This document shows, one piece after another, positions 1-18,665 of a stretch of 64,000 bases of DNA. The notes below the pieces were generated by a model, which saw nothing but the letters and a program-made list of their open reading frames with translations, searched no databases and had not been told where the DNA came from. The translations under genes were made by a program, and so were the position numbers. Where the stretch lies: positions 182,686,716 to 182,750,715 of the forward strand of contig CP136066.1 in NCBI GenBank assembly GCA_032622095.1, given 5' to 3'. Position 1 is the first letter of the stretch. The number at the start of each line of letters is the position of its first letter. Origin of the DNA: Siphonodentalium dalli. Taxonomy: Eukaryota; Mollusca; Scaphopoda; Gadilida; Siphonodentaliidae.

Positions 1-212
1 TTTGTTATTATTTTTTACAGTAATGTATGGATTTTTGCTATTTTTTTACAGTAATGTATGGATCTTTGTTATTATTTTTACAGTAATGAATGGATCTTTG
101 TTATTATTTTTTACAGTAAGGTATGGATCTTTATTATTTTTTATAGTAATGTATGGATCTTTGTTATTATTTTGTACAGTAATGTATGAATCTTTGTTAT
201 TATTTTTTACAG
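1..212 (+). repeat. Minisatellite made of 3' splice acceptors, end of SULT gene A intron 2
   Basis: Seven tandem units of 30-33 bp, each with a T-rich tract, a terminal AG and then TAATGTATGGATCT or a close variant. The AGs end at positions 20, 51, 83, 116, 146, 179 and 212. The last is the true acceptor of exon 3, because the next codons read YGSWFEYER as in sulfotransferases. Each upstream unit repeats the acceptor plus the first ~14 bases of the exon. Five of the six upstream AGs lie a multiple of three from the last one, and the exon frame stays open back to the window edge. The array may extend left of the window. Confidence 0.85.
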
Positions 213-7401
<7,189 letters not shown>

Positions 7402-7497
7402 CAGCTGATCATACAAGAATCAACTGCATGAATGAGAGCTGATCCAGAGTAGATCATGTCATTAATCTCTGCCCAAGAAACGCGGAAGAGATCACAT

Positions 7498-7743
7498 GTG
7501 ACCCGTCATATCAAATCCAGTCGGAAGTCGGGATTTTTTTGACCCTGTGCCAATGCATTCTCTTATATATGCGAGTCGACCATAGGTCTAACAATTTTTT
7601 ACAATTTTAATAATTTGTTCTTGTATTCTTTAACAATTTTATAATTTCACCCATACAGAGCCCCAGACAAACATGAGCAGACGACACTCTTCTATGTGCT
7701 TCTATATATGTGTGGGGCTCCCTGAAGGGTAATGGCGGGTCAC
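7498..7743. mobile_element. Short copy of the GTGACCC foldback MITE, 3' of SULT A
   Basis: Starts GTGACCCGTCATATC and ends ATGGCGGGTCAC, 246 bp. Its internal hairpin is truncated and it carries the ACAGAGCCCCAGACAAACAT module also seen in the other copies. It lies 97 bp after the stop codon of gene A; gene B has a copy 98 bp after its own stop. The insertion therefore predates the duplication and is probably part of the 3' UTR or near flank. Confidence 0.75.
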
Positions 7744-8085
7744 ATATTCCATCCGTTCATAGTATGGAAACTTATTGATGTTCTTACCTGTTCTGGTAGG
7801 AAACTTGATAACATTGAACAAACAACGCATGGAATATATCATTTGTTAATACATGTTCCTTAATAATCTATTTCAAAGTAGGCCCGTGTGGTCCCATGCC
7901 AGCTCGAGATTCCATGATGTTTGTGACTTTTGTGAGCTGATATCACAATAAACATTGAATTGATTACCTGGGAGAAAGTCCATGATTGTAAGCGATGCAA
8001 AACAAACTGGGCTCACCAATGTCACCTAAATCATGCTTCCTCGGGTTTGGAGTCGCGACATACACATGCATTAAGGAACTGAATC

Positions 8086-8215
8086 ATCGTCATCATCATC
8101 ATCATCATCGTCGTCATTATCATCATCGTCTTCCTAGTCATCGTCATTCTCATCGTCCTACATCCGCGTCTTCCTCGTCATCATCCTTGTCCTCATCGTC
8201 ATCCATCGTGGTCGG
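8086..8215 (+). repeat. CAT/CGT trinucleotide-rich tract
   Basis: Runs of CATCATCAT and CGTCATCGTC over ~130 bp, also present in the right repeat copy near 19009-19140. The frame over it gives a His/Ser-rich peptide that I treat as an artefact of the repeat. Confidence 0.8.
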
Positions 8216-8249
8216 TGTCGTCATCGTTTTATATAGTATATAAACTAAC

Positions 8250-11200
8250 GTCCGGTGTATAAATGATTCAACCTCGATGTGTATTATATTAACTAAAATA
8301 AATTACCTCCATTTTTTTCAATGGTATTAACTTCCCTGTCACAACATCAAATTTTTAGTTTTAGTTTTAAATAGTAGCCCCACACGTGTTTAGAAAGATG
8401 CCAGCAATGTTGATTTCAATTTACTGATCGCTTATCACAATTATACAGATATACACATTTATACCATAATTGCCTGTTCTATTGTGTGTATCACACCTAT
8501 TTTGTAAATTTCATCTTTACACCCTATACTGTGGGTATACAGCTTCCTACTGTGGAAATAAATTTCTACTGTGGGTGTAAATTTTCAAACGTAATTCCAT
8601 GTGTTAAACGTGTATACCCATAGTAGAACTACATCGTAGTTAGCAAAATAGTTCCTATGTAACATTCATTTGAAATTGGAAGTTGTCATGATATCAATTA
8701 GATATGAGGAAAATTGCACGAATTTCAATCAAATGTAGCTTGCTAGTGCTATATTAACTAATAACTAGCAAACATATGAATGATAATCCCAGAAATAGGA
8801 TGACGTCATGGCGTTAATGTAAGCATCACTACGCGTGACGCACATTCTTATACCGCCGTATGTGTGTCTTTGTGTGAGGATACACATTCAAAGTAAACAG
8901 CGGGGTAGTTGAATTCGCGAACAAAATTACAAATATAATAATTATGGCATAAATAAAATACACGCATAGTAGCCGAGAGTACAAACTTTTCACACTCGTG
9001 GTATTGTGGTTTTTACCACTCGCCAAAAGGCTCGTGGTTAAAACCACAATTCCACTCGTGGTTAAAATTTGGTATTCTCGGCTACTATGGGTGTATTCTA
9101 TATATAGGTTATGAAGAGTTGAAATCCATTAAATGCTTCCGGATGAATCCAGAGTATCCCCAAGAAAACTGACTGTCATGAAAAACATCACAGACGGAAA
9201 AGCTCCAAACTTCCGAAGAGATGGATTGCAAATTTCAAACACATATTGCAAATTTATTCCACACCCATTGACGTGAGTCACATGTATTCAACGGAATCCC
9301 AGCCATTGAATACATAGTAGTGTATACCTCTAGTGGAATACAAGCCGGGACTATTCTTGTTGACGTTTTCGCCAAGAAAGATGACGTATACATTACGTCG
9401 ATCATCCGCTTCCGGTGATCCCCCCATAATTACTGGCTATTTGTCAGACTTAAATCACAAAGAGGTGGCTACAGTAACAATGGATGTGACATTCATGGAT
9501 TGAAATTATCTGACTGAACGGTGTAGAATAAATACAGAACACAACTTGCATCATAATCTCGAATCTTTTATCGAACTTCGTTGCGGAAATCGCAAAGTTA
9601 TATTTCGCTCGAGCTACGCTCTCGCGAAATATATCCTTGCGCTATCCGCAACTCATTCGATAAAAGATTCTCGATTAAGATGCGCGTTGTGTTCTGTCTA
9701 TATAATCTCCGGTCTGGTGTTTTTAGATTGTCTGTGCCTCATGTTAGAGCATTTGGATACAATAGATTTTTTTTACACAGGGATCACTTTGTGGAATAAT
9801 TATGTGAATAATATCGAACATAGCTGTAATTTGGCCACTTGGAATCACTTAATAAAATAGGAATTATTTGATAAAATTTTAGGTCCTGAGGAATCTGACT
9901 TTGTATATTTTTATTATTATGACCTTATGCGAATTAATTTTTACTGTATAGGTGGTAATTTACCTATATCATTACTCTTATATTTTTAACTCAGACCTCC
10001 ACACAACAGTACAGTTGTGCCTTTTACAAATAAAAAGTTGTTATACGGTTCTTGTTGTGTATAACCTTTAAATACGCTGTGCACCCAACAGTAAACAATA
10101 CCATGTTATGAAATTATATCCCCTTACATACTAATCTTTACTTACTTGTTATCTCTATGAATACTATTGATACCTTTTAATACTTTTAATTTTTAACGTC
10201 AATCATCCCCGTAATTACTATATAAACCATTCGATATTGCCCATAATATATCGCATCATCGCCTGGCTTACTATACTACATGTACCTTACGCATATGCAT
10301 ACGCCGGAAACTGGTGCCCCAATCACTTCGCGTCTAAACCTACATGATCAATATCATGTTCATAACTTGGTTTTACCGTACATGTAGCATGTGTGTATAT
10401 AGGTTATCGTTATATATTTTACCTTGTTAACCCATCCCCAGTTTACTCTATACAGTTAACTGCATATATACCGACACCCCCTTGTATATATTCCATTTAT
10501 TCATAAGTTTTCCTTTATATAACATGTTACATGTTATTGTTTGCCGGTTTTCTTCATTGCACCCAGCCGTTGTATAATTATCCATGGGTACTCATATAGT
10601 ATACCCATTTATATTGAAAATATTACCCTGACACATACCCCGTTATACATACAAAATTGGCCCATGCGATTTACCGGGGAAATAGCATTACTTTTCACTA
10701 ACCAGTTTTGTACAAACCCTATGATTATTATTTTTCACCTATTATGTCGTACTGGGACATTTTGGCAAAAACACACCCTGGCATATGCCCTGATGTCTCT
10801 ATTTTTTCAAAAATTCTTTACTTAAAATACTTTATGTTCTATACATTGGAACCTCAGACAGTTGTACTTCGACGGGTTCATTTATGTATACTACATTCTG
10901 ATTTTCAGCATTTTGTATTACCTGCATATTTCACCCTGACTTGCACCTTTAAAATAAACTATATTTATACCTTATATATACGCTACTTTTTTAACATTGC
11001 ATAATTTTATGGTATTTTTTTCGGGTTGCCCCCGAGTTATTGCTATAGGGTATTTAGTCGAATAACAACATGGCGTTGCCCTGTCGTGATATTTAATTGT
11101 ATATATTATGGTTCTATCATTAGTATTTCCGTGTTGCTTTTTAATTATTATTTATATTTTTCCAAATTATAACCGTAGGCATTTTCTGACCTAGTATATG

Positions 11201-11360
11201 CCTATCCCATGTACGACTACTGTCGGCATGGCTATTATGTTACAGGTGTTTTCACATACCCCCACATATTCATGATATATGGTGCGCGATAGCGTCACAC
11301 ACAGTTTTTCACATACACCTTATAAACCCCAATATTAATCAATCTTATAAATTATTTCAG
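8250..11360. other. AT-rich stretch without recognised gene
   Basis: Mostly low-GC DNA duplicated at 20040-23160. Local inverted motifs include CGCATAGTAGCCGAGAGTAC near 8963 against its complement near 9075, and a short palindromic block TATTTCGCTCGAGCTACGCTCTCGCGAAATATA near 9601-9633. Small open frames, for example near 9546-9860 and 10541-11004, are hydrophobic and compositionally biased. I do not call them genes. Confidence 0.5.
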
Positions 11361-11361
11361 C

Positions 11362-11646
11362 ATGTCCGATTCCAAGCTTTTTAAATATGATGTGCTATGT
11401 GCTACGGCATATAAAGAACACATTATGTCAAATGAAAACAATTGTTATGATCTTTGTAATCGTGTCGATTATTCCTATGGTAGGGCCCTAATTGATCTGA
11501 CTCTCACGGAAGCATGACATTATCAAATGTTACGATGAATTTTATCCCAAATATGCAGATACTTGCCTCAACTATATTAAAGATGTTACACAGGTTGATT
11601 TGGACGATATATTTTCTGAAGTGAATGTTAGAGTCTATGAATTAAA
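11362..11646 (+). pseudogene. Start of broken unknown ORF, cut by the non-LTR insertion
   Basis: ATGTCCGATTCCAAGC opens a frame rich in Lys, Tyr and Asp that runs to a stop near 11516. The coherent reading then continues in another frame (KCYDEFYPKYADTC) up to the junction at 11646. The same sequence with the same frameshift lies at 23167-23451, so the lesion predates the duplication. No family recognised. Confidence 0.5.
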
Positions 11647-11665
11647 CGGTACCATACCGGACAAC

Positions 11666-13315
11666 ATGCAACGACATGACTCTTGCTCAACCCAGGCGCT
11701 AGATACAAGACCATATACACGTTTGAGTGAAATTTCCCCTGAACTCACAGATATAAATTCAACCTTCAAGCAACTGAGCGAAGCCGCAATGTGTAGCATG
11801 GATCCAGATGTTATCGCAATGCAGATAATCATGACGTCATGTCTTCAATTTATTAGTAGTGTTCCGAGGGACATCGTTGTAAAAGTTATAGAAGACTCAG
11901 CCACACGCGAAGAACATATACTAAAGCAAATGAGACAAGTCGTATTCTTGGAAGTGAAAGCTGATTCAAATTTCTGCCAGCACTACCCCATAAGCACTTC
12001 TCTCAAAAACCGCTTAAGTGTGAAGGGTGGTTTAGAGGCCTACCAGAAATACTCTTCTGATATCTATATTTTGATGTTATTTCTCGTAGATGGGGGCACT
12101 AATCTAGGCGAGCTGCTCAGCAAAAGTACCAAACAGTCAGCATGCAACACCACCATTAATAAGCCTCCCGAACCAATACCAACACCTGTACCTGACAGCT
12201 TTCAACAGAACATCCTCGACATGCTATGTGAAAACCGAAATCTCGTGCGGAATGTCCTTGAATCGTTGCCCGACATCACAAAATCAATAACCAATCTGGA
12301 CAATCGGGTGGCAGAGTTAGAACGTCGATTCGATCCACTTGCATCGCAAAACGCTGTCGATAATACACAGTCAACTCTGAAACAAATCCAGCAATCAATC
12401 GTATATATTGAAAACAATGTCGCATCTAACACTGAACTGATGGAGTCAAACGAACTAAAACTGCAACGAGCTCTAGATGACAAGTGTGATGGAGTCGCTA
12501 ATTGCCGTTCAAAGATACACGATCTCCAAACTGACATTGAAACTAACCTGGATCATGCCAAAAGTGTAGTTCGTGCAGTAAATCGGAATGCTGGGTCCAT
12601 AGGAACTCTAAGTGACAAAGTGAACAAATTAACGAAGGTGGTTTCACAACCACACTCATGCCCAAATGTGTCTGATCAAAAAGTAAACCCAGACAATTTC
12701 AAACAATTGCAAGGCCAAATGCAACAATTCGCAGATGAAGTGTGCACACGACTTGATAGCTTCTGTGAATTTATAAAGGATACCGTTGAAAATACAAATT
12801 TACCGGATGATGTCGACGGTGAAAACGACTCAGTGAAAATCAGTGACATTCAGCCAAACCAGCACAATGCGCATGCTAATCAAAACCATAACGGTTATAA
12901 CGTTCGGTCAACAACAGGTGAATCGGGCAATCATGTCCAGTCCAATTACAATGATCATGATCGGCACAATCGCACACATGAAAATCAAGAGAACCGCTAT
13001 AGTGACAAACACGATCGACAAGACAGAAGCGACACATACCGCGCGAGGAACAAAAAGCCAATTAACTCAACTAGATTATTTGTTTCAAACCTGCCGGACT
13101 TTGTTGATGCAGACTGTTTAGCCGACTATCTACATGATGCCGATATCAAATTCTCAATTATAAAGGTGTTTCGTCTTCGCAAGAACGGTGTCCTATCGGC
13201 TAGAATTAACGTTGACGAAGCAGATAGCAGCTATTGCAGGGGGCCTGATTGCTGGCCAAAAGGTGTCACTTGCGCCCGATGGGTTCCATATGACGAGTTC
13301 AAAAATGATTACTAA
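11666..13315 (+). CDS. Non-LTR retrotransposon ORF1 protein
   Basis: The open frame runs in from the left flank (from 11600), but the first ATG inside the element is at 11666, giving 549 residues. The middle, roughly residues 175-370, is predicted coiled coil by its heptad-like Leu/Ile spacing and high Asn/Gln/Asp content. A His/Asn/Asp-rich linker follows. The last ~85 residues, from TRLFVSNLPDFVDADCL to DCWPKGVTCARW, look like the RRM-like C-terminus common in ORF1 proteins of CR1/L2-type elements. Expected role: RNA binding and chaperone activity in the ribonucleoprotein. A 228-nt gap separates it from ORF2. Confidence 0.75.
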   Translation: MQRHDSCSTQALDTRPYTRLSEISPELTDINSTFKQLSEAAMCSMDPDVIAMQIIMTSCLQFISSVPRDIVVKVIEDSATREEHILKQMRQVVFLEVKADSNFCQHYPISTSLKNRLSVKGGLEAYQKYSSDIYILMLFLVDGGTNLGELLSKSTKQSACNTTINKPPEPIPTPVPDSFQQNILDMLCENRNLVRNVLESLPDITKSITNLDNRVAELERRFDPLASQNAVDNTQSTLKQIQQSIVYIENNVASNTELMESNELKLQRALDDKCDGVANCRSKIHDLQTDIETNLDHAKSVVRAVNRNAGSIGTLSDKVNKLTKVVSQPHSCPNVSDQKVNPDNFKQLQGQMQQFADEVCTRLDSFCEFIKDTVENTNLPDDVDGENDSVKISDIQPNQHNAHANQNHNGYNVRSTTGESGNHVQSNYNDHDRHNRTHENQENRYSDKHDRQDRSDTYRARNKKPINSTRLFVSNLPDFVDADCLADYLHDADIKFSIIKVFRLRKNGVLSARINVDEADSSYCRGPDCWPKGVTCARWVPYDEFKNDY

Positions 13316-13543
13316 CTGTTTTGCTCACAGCATAATTCACAAGTTATCCAATAGGAATCACACACTGTTGTATTACTCATATTTTTGCACATTATACATT
13401 ATGTCTTCATATATATATACATCCGTCGTAATATGTCGGATCATATATACATTTACAATCTACTCGTATCACGAATTGATGAACGAAATGTGTCCAAAAC
13501 AGTCATGGGACACATCTTCAAATAACTTATTTAATCCTTCAAA

Positions 13544-16500
13544 ATGCTGAGTGTCATCTCTTGGAACTGTACTGGTATCCTATCAAGCAGTCTCTACCTT
13601 AACAATCTCATGCGTTACCAGCATATTGATATCATTGGCCTGTCTGAGCACTGGTTACATGAGCACAACGTTCATTTTTTGGATACTATAGATCAAAGTT
13701 ACACATACCATGCGGTCTGCGACTCATCTCAACGTTTACCCATGCAACGTGGCAGATTTAAAGGGGGGGTGGCCATACTTTGGAATCGAAAGTACGATAA
13801 TTCTATAACACCGTTAGATATAGATGATGATCGTATTTGTGGCGTACAATTTCGCCTCGCTCCTCGTATATACCTGTACATATTTCAGGTATATTTGCCA
13901 TGCACAAACTATACAGTGGAATTCTATCGTGACTATCTGCAAAAACTCCAGGATATAAAAGATCAATACTCCCCACTTGGTCACCTCATTATCATGGGAG
14001 ATTTCAATGGTAACTTGGAAAAAACCGATGCTAGAAACAATTCATTTTCAAAATTTATCGACTCATGCAAAATACAATCTGTCAACAGTAAACCCGTCTG
14101 CAGCGATCCACGCTTTACATTTGTAGCTGCTGGTGGAAACCACGGGACAATAATAGATCATATTCTGATTCCAATTTCTGATACACGCAGAATAGCCAGC
14201 GTTAAAATTTTGGATAACTCTTCCAATGTGTCAAATCACCGTCCAATCCAAATGTGCATATCATATGAGGCGGAAATAGAATCGTCACCGACAAGTGTAA
14301 ACCCAGCCAGGCCGAACTGGAAAAAGCTCTCCTCTTCAAACGAGGATCTGTGGCTTTATCAATCACACGTTTGCGAAACTTTACCGACATATGCAATTAA
14401 AAGTACACGAGATTTAGACAAATTTTATGACGATGTTACACTCAGCCTAAAAGAGTCTTCACAAATGTTTGTGGCCCCGAAGAAATTTAATCGCCATCTC
14501 AAGCCATTTTGGCACGAACATTTGAATGAGCTGCACAAAACAATGACTTCGTATCGGCGCATTTGGCTGGAAGCAGACAGTCCACGCGATGACACTCACA
14601 TTGCATATCGAAATTACAAAGACGCAAAATGCCTCTTTCGACGTGAATACCGAAGGGCCAATGAACAGTTTCTCAGAAAAGCCGACGAAAGGCTTGACAC
14701 CCTTGCTGAAACAGACATGGACAATTTTTTTCGAGCCTTTAATGCTCATAAAGCACGGAGAAAGGCACCCGCCCAACATTTATTCGAAGTAGACGCCAAG
14801 ACACTCCGTGATCCCCCTGAAGTTATAGAAGCATGGGCAGCATATTACGAAATTCTTTACTCACCTCTTCAAAGTGAAACCTTTGACAAATCCCACTTTG
14901 AAAACGTAAATGCTATAGTATCCCGGGACCACAATGATTTATCAGGTAATCTTGATTCACTTTTATGCTACGATGTTAAGTCTGATGAACTTGAAAATGT
15001 ACTCAGATCAGTAAGCAAAGGGAAAGCCCCAGGTCATGACTCCATATCATATGAGCACATTTTATATGGCGGTGAGTATATATTACATACTATCGCCCAC
15101 ATGTTCACCAAAATGTTGGAATTCAATCACATACCATCACAGGCGAAAATCGGAGTCATGGTGCCACTGTACAAAGGGGGCAGCAAACCAAAGACGAAAT
15201 TTGATAACTACAGAGCTATAACCTTGCTTCCTATCCTCTATAAGATTCTCGAAAAAATCATATTTCATCGTCTGGAATCTCATGCCCCACATCTTATCCA
15301 AGTTAACTCCCTACAGCATGGATTTCAGAAAGGGGTAAGCAGCATGCACTCTTCCTACATAATCAGTGAATGCATATCATATACCAAAGAGCTACACAGC
15401 CCCCTTTATGCTTGCTTTCTCGACGCACGTAAAGCGTTTGATACAGTGTGGATAAACGGATTGTTGTTCAAATTACTCCAGAGAGGTTTCTGCGGTAAAA
15501 TATGGCACATTATCAAAACTCTCCTTTGTGGTCTACAATGCGCTGTCCGCTTTAATAATTTAACTTCCAAACTAATCCCCATAAACCAAGGAACAAGACA
15601 AGGTAGCATATTAGCCCCTCTTTTATACATGCTGTTCATTGATGACCTGTTGGCTGACCTATTTTCAAATCCTCATGGCTTGCGATTGAATTCCATAAAC
15701 TGTGTAGCACCAACACAAGCTGACGACATGACGCTTTTGTCTCTGACAGCAACCGGTGTACAACAGTTGTGCAACGTATGTGGAGAGTATAGCCGGAAAT
15801 GGCGATTTTGTTATAACCAGGACAAATGTAAGGTGGTCGTGTTCAATGAAACAAATTCTAATGCTAGAAATCGCACGATAAATACGTGGATCCTCAACGA
15901 CAAACAGATATCCGAATCTGACAAAATTACACACCTTGGCATACCTTTACATCGCGAGTCACATGCTAGCAAGCTCTCCAGTCACATATGTGAGAAAATT
16001 AGATCAGTCTATCTCATGTTAAGTAACGCCGGTATGTATGCTGGTGGGATTACCCCACTCAGCTGCCTTACAATATATTCTTCGGTTGTTTTACCCAAAA
16101 GTCTTTATGGGACAGAACTTATGTGTGGGCTCAGTGAGACAAATTTGACATCTCTGGAACGAGCACATAGGTTCTGCCTCAAACGCATCCAAGGATTGCC
16201 CACAAGATCCCGAACTGATGTAGTCCAATCTCTCCTTGGAACAGGTTCCTTGTCGTCGATTGTTGATAAACGAAAACTATGTTTTTTGGGGAACCTCTGT
16301 AGAATGACGCAAGGAAAATCGTCGCAAGAAATCTTCTCCTCGCGATTGGCCGACCACCTTTCGCAAACGTCAACTGATGAATCTTCTTTTATCAACGATG
16401 TTATATCCATACTAAAACGGTATAATTTATATTCATATCTTCACAACTACGCCACACATGGTAATTTCCCATCCAAAGGTGAATGGAAAACAATCACCAC

Positions 16501-17029
16501 ACAACATATTAACGATATACAAAATCGTGAATGTGAAGAGCGCATGAGAAGCTCTGAATCACTAACAACGTTCGCACAAAATCATAATATAATGTCAAAA
16601 TCTATTCTTTGGAGATCTTGTAGATCACATTCACAGGAAAAACATAAATTCTTGCTTGCTGCGAAGCTTCTGGCCCTGCATACACGTACCTCCCCAGAAT
16701 GCGGACATTGCAAACTGTGTGGCAAAGTTTATGTTGATATTGTGGAGCATGCCTTACTGGATTGCTCTTCGACTTCAGAGTCTAGAATCCAAATGTGGTT
16801 TTCATTAATTGACATTTTCGGCATACCATGTTTTTTATTCATTGATGCTCGCACACAGAAGGACCAAGTGATGGTATTTCTTTCTATCCTGTCTGACGAT
16901 ATCAGGAGACAAATACTCAACCTGAACGAATTTTCGCTCTTTGTGGTGAGGAATTCATACGAAATGTGGTCCCAGTATACAAAGGAGATCAATCTCGTCG
17001 TAGATAGCAATCTGCTTGTCAATCCTTAA
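13544..17029 (+). CDS. Non-LTR retrotransposon ORF2: endonuclease and reverse transcriptase
   Basis: 1161 residues, intact. Endonuclease (EEP fold), residues ~1-235: SWNCTG at 6-11, catalytic Glu in LSEHW (35), MGDFNGN with Asp153 and Asn155, Asp205 in IIDHILIP, and SNHRP with His232. Reverse transcriptase, ~480-760: GKAPGHDSI, YRAITLLP, LDARKAFDTVW, NQGTRQGSILAPLLY, and the active site QADD near 724, where Tyr or Phe is usual before ADD. A Cys/His motif near 1052 (CGHCKLCGKVYVDIVEHALL then C) matches the C-terminal finger of this group. It should nick the target and prime cDNA synthesis there. No RNase H domain seen. Confidence 0.9.
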   Translation: MLSVISWNCTGILSSSLYLNNLMRYQHIDIIGLSEHWLHEHNVHFLDTIDQSYTYHAVCDSSQRLPMQRGRFKGGVAILWNRKYDNSITPLDIDDDRICGVQFRLAPRIYLYIFQVYLPCTNYTVEFYRDYLQKLQDIKDQYSPLGHLIIMGDFNGNLEKTDARNNSFSKFIDSCKIQSVNSKPVCSDPRFTFVAAGGNHGTIIDHILIPISDTRRIASVKILDNSSNVSNHRPIQMCISYEAEIESSPTSVNPARPNWKKLSSSNEDLWLYQSHVCETLPTYAIKSTRDLDKFYDDVTLSLKESSQMFVAPKKFNRHLKPFWHEHLNELHKTMTSYRRIWLEADSPRDDTHIAYRNYKDAKCLFRREYRRANEQFLRKADERLDTLAETDMDNFFRAFNAHKARRKAPAQHLFEVDAKTLRDPPEVIEAWAAYYEILYSPLQSETFDKSHFENVNAIVSRDHNDLSGNLDSLLCYDVKSDELENVLRSVSKGKAPGHDSISYEHILYGGEYILHTIAHMFTKMLEFNHIPSQAKIGVMVPLYKGGSKPKTKFDNYRAITLLPILYKILEKIIFHRLESHAPHLIQVNSLQHGFQKGVSSMHSSYIISECISYTKELHSPLYACFLDARKAFDTVWINGLLFKLLQRGFCGKIWHIIKTLLCGLQCAVRFNNLTSKLIPINQGTRQGSILAPLLYMLFIDDLLADLFSNPHGLRLNSINCVAPTQADDMTLLSLTATGVQQLCNVCGEYSRKWRFCYNQDKCKVVVFNETNSNARNRTINTWILNDKQISESDKITHLGIPLHRESHASKLSSHICEKIRSVYLMLSNAGMYAGGITPLSCLTIYSSVVLPKSLYGTELMCGLSETNLTSLERAHRFCLKRIQGLPTRSRTDVVQSLLGTGSLSSIVDKRKLCFLGNLCRMTQGKSSQEIFSSRLADHLSQTSTDESSFINDVISILKRYNLYSYLHNYATHGNFPSKGEWKTITTQHINDIQNRECEERMRSSESLTTFAQNHNIMSKSILWRSCRSHSQEKHKFLLAAKLLALHTRTSPECGHCKLCGKVYVDIVEHALLDCSSTSESRIQMWFSLIDIFGIPCFLFIDARTQKDQVMVFLSILSDDIRRQILNLNEFSLFVVRNSYEMWSQYTKEINLVVDSNLLVNP

Positions 17030-17570
17030 CTGGACTCCCTTTACATGTGCCCCTTTATTATCCATATAGTTGTAACGCTAATTTGCTTGGCACATTCTGT
17101 AAATAACAACCTTCAAGCATATAATTTTATATTTGTTGACAATCAATTTGCGAGACACTCTACAACCACAATTTTTGCATTACCTGTTCAACTTCTTAGT
17201 GATACATTAGCTGATGTGCAAATAAAGTGGCCCCACACCTTGCGGGACCTTCGTTTGTCACATCGGGTAAGTACCTCGCTCCAAAGTTGGATCATTGATA
17301 TCGTCTCCAGATAGACTCAGGCATATTCGTGTCAATACCAACTGAAATTAAACACAAGCTAGGAAAACTTGTGATTAAATGAAAGTTCGCATCCGAGTGT
17401 GAATACTCGTATGTACGGCCTTATACATGCAGTGAATTATTATATGATCGTATGCGTGCATGTTAGCTTTTGTGTGCTTGCCCTGTCCACATTTATATAT
17501 GTGTATATATGTGTATGTGTATTGTATGTGTATGTGTGCATGTATATGTATGTGTGTGTATGTATGTATG

Positions 17571-17622
<52 letters not shown>

Positions 17623-18040
17623 TGTATGTGTATGTATGTATATATATATATGTGTATATGGCTGTATACATATATATATGTATGTATATGTATGTGTATG
17701 TGTATGTATGTATGTGTGTGTGTATATATATATATGTGTGTGTGTGGGTGCGCGTGTGTGTCTATGACTACGTACATGTCTGTACACCCGTCCGCTCGTC
17801 AGTGTATGTATGTATATCTGTCGCCTGCATGTGTCCGCATTCCTGCCAATCAGCATAGCTGTCTGCGTATATGTACATTGTATGTCTGTCGCTCTGACTT
17901 TGATTTCTGTCTGAATTTGTATTCATTTGTATATGTCTTCTTCACCTGTTCATCCCACTTGTGTAAATATTTGTATTATGATGTTTAATGTTTGATAAGC
18001 TCTTCGTGTAACGGAGGAAAATAAAGGATATATATATATA
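17030..18040 (+). other. 3' UTR of the non-LTR element
   Basis: After the ORF2 stop come ~350 bp of ordinary sequence, then a long TATG/TGTA microsatellite at about 17480-17760, then ~280 bp ending in AATAAAGGATATATATATATA. The final AATAAA and (TA)n tail mark the 3' end. No further gene seen. Confidence 0.65.
17480..17760. repeat. TATG/TG/TA compound microsatellite
   Basis: Interleaved TGTATG, TATATA and GTGTGT runs of ~280 bp inside the 3' UTR of the non-LTR element. All six frames are partly open because of this composition, so the open frames there are not genes. Confidence 0.9.
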
Positions 18041-18206
18041 ATTGGAATTTATTATAGTTCTGCATGTATGCAACCTCAGATGCTATTTTCTGTTTTTTAC
18101 AACAGCGCCTTCTAGAGTACGCGTGCCGAACGCTTCCTTCGTCCAAAAGGGACAACCAGTCACACCTCTTGTTTTAATTTGAATCAATCCAGTTAATATT
18201 TTGTAA

Positions 18207-18323
<117 letters not shown>

Positions 18324-18419
18324 CAGCTGATCATACAAGAATCAACTGCATGAATGAGAGCTGATCCAGAGTAGATCATGTCATTAATCTCTGCCCAAGA
18401 AACGCGGAAGAGATCACAT

Positions 18420-18665
18420 GTGACCCGCCATATCAAATCCAGTCGGAAGTCGGGATTTTTTTGACCCTGTGCCAATGCATTCTCTTATATATGCGAGTCG
18501 ACCATAGGTCTAACAATTTTTTACAATTTTAGTAATTTGTTCTTGTATTCTTTAACAATTTTATAATTTCACCCATACAGAGCCCCAGACAAACATGAGC
18601 AGACGACACTCTTCTATGTGCTTCTATATATGTGTGGGGCTCCCTGAAGGGTAATGGCGGGTCAC
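18420..18665. mobile_element. GTGACCC foldback MITE in right repeat copy
   Basis: Co-duplicated copy of the 7498-7743 element, 97 bp after the duplicated stop codon, starting GTGACCCGCCATATC and ending GGCGGGTCAC. Confidence 0.75.

Larger units (their letters stand above)
11647..18040 (+). mobile_element. Non-LTR retrotransposon, CR1/L2/Jockey-like, two intact ORFs
   Basis: 6394 bp between the two copies of the long direct repeat. It encodes ORF1 (coiled coil plus RRM-like C-terminus) and ORF2 (apurinic-type endonuclease plus reverse transcriptase). The 3' end is AATAAAGGA followed by (TA)n at 18024-18040, typical of non-LTR elements with a microsatellite tail. There is no LTR. The 5' end enters almost directly into ORF1, so it is either 5'-truncated in its leader or has a very short one. 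The only flanking duplication is the 4.5-kb repeat itself. Confidence 0.85.

Noticed and set aside
7995-8243. His/Ser-rich ORF in both repeat copies
   Set aside because: It is a translation of a CAT/CGT trinucleotide tract, with no other support.
10541-11004. Hydrophobic ORFs duplicated at 22340-22803
   Set aside because: AT-rich composition gives Ile/Phe/Tyr-rich frames by chance. Similarity between the copies is explained by the recent DNA duplication, not by coding constraint.
11600-11665. Upstream start for the non-LTR ORF1
   Set aside because: The first 16 codons belong to the flanking repeat (same bases at 23405-23451) and there is no ATG there; the frame is open by chance of the junction.
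17375-17990. Several overlapping 90-170 codon frames on both strands
   Set aside because: All lie on a TATG/TG/TA microsatellite and encode only Tyr/Val/Cys/Ile/His-type periodic peptides.
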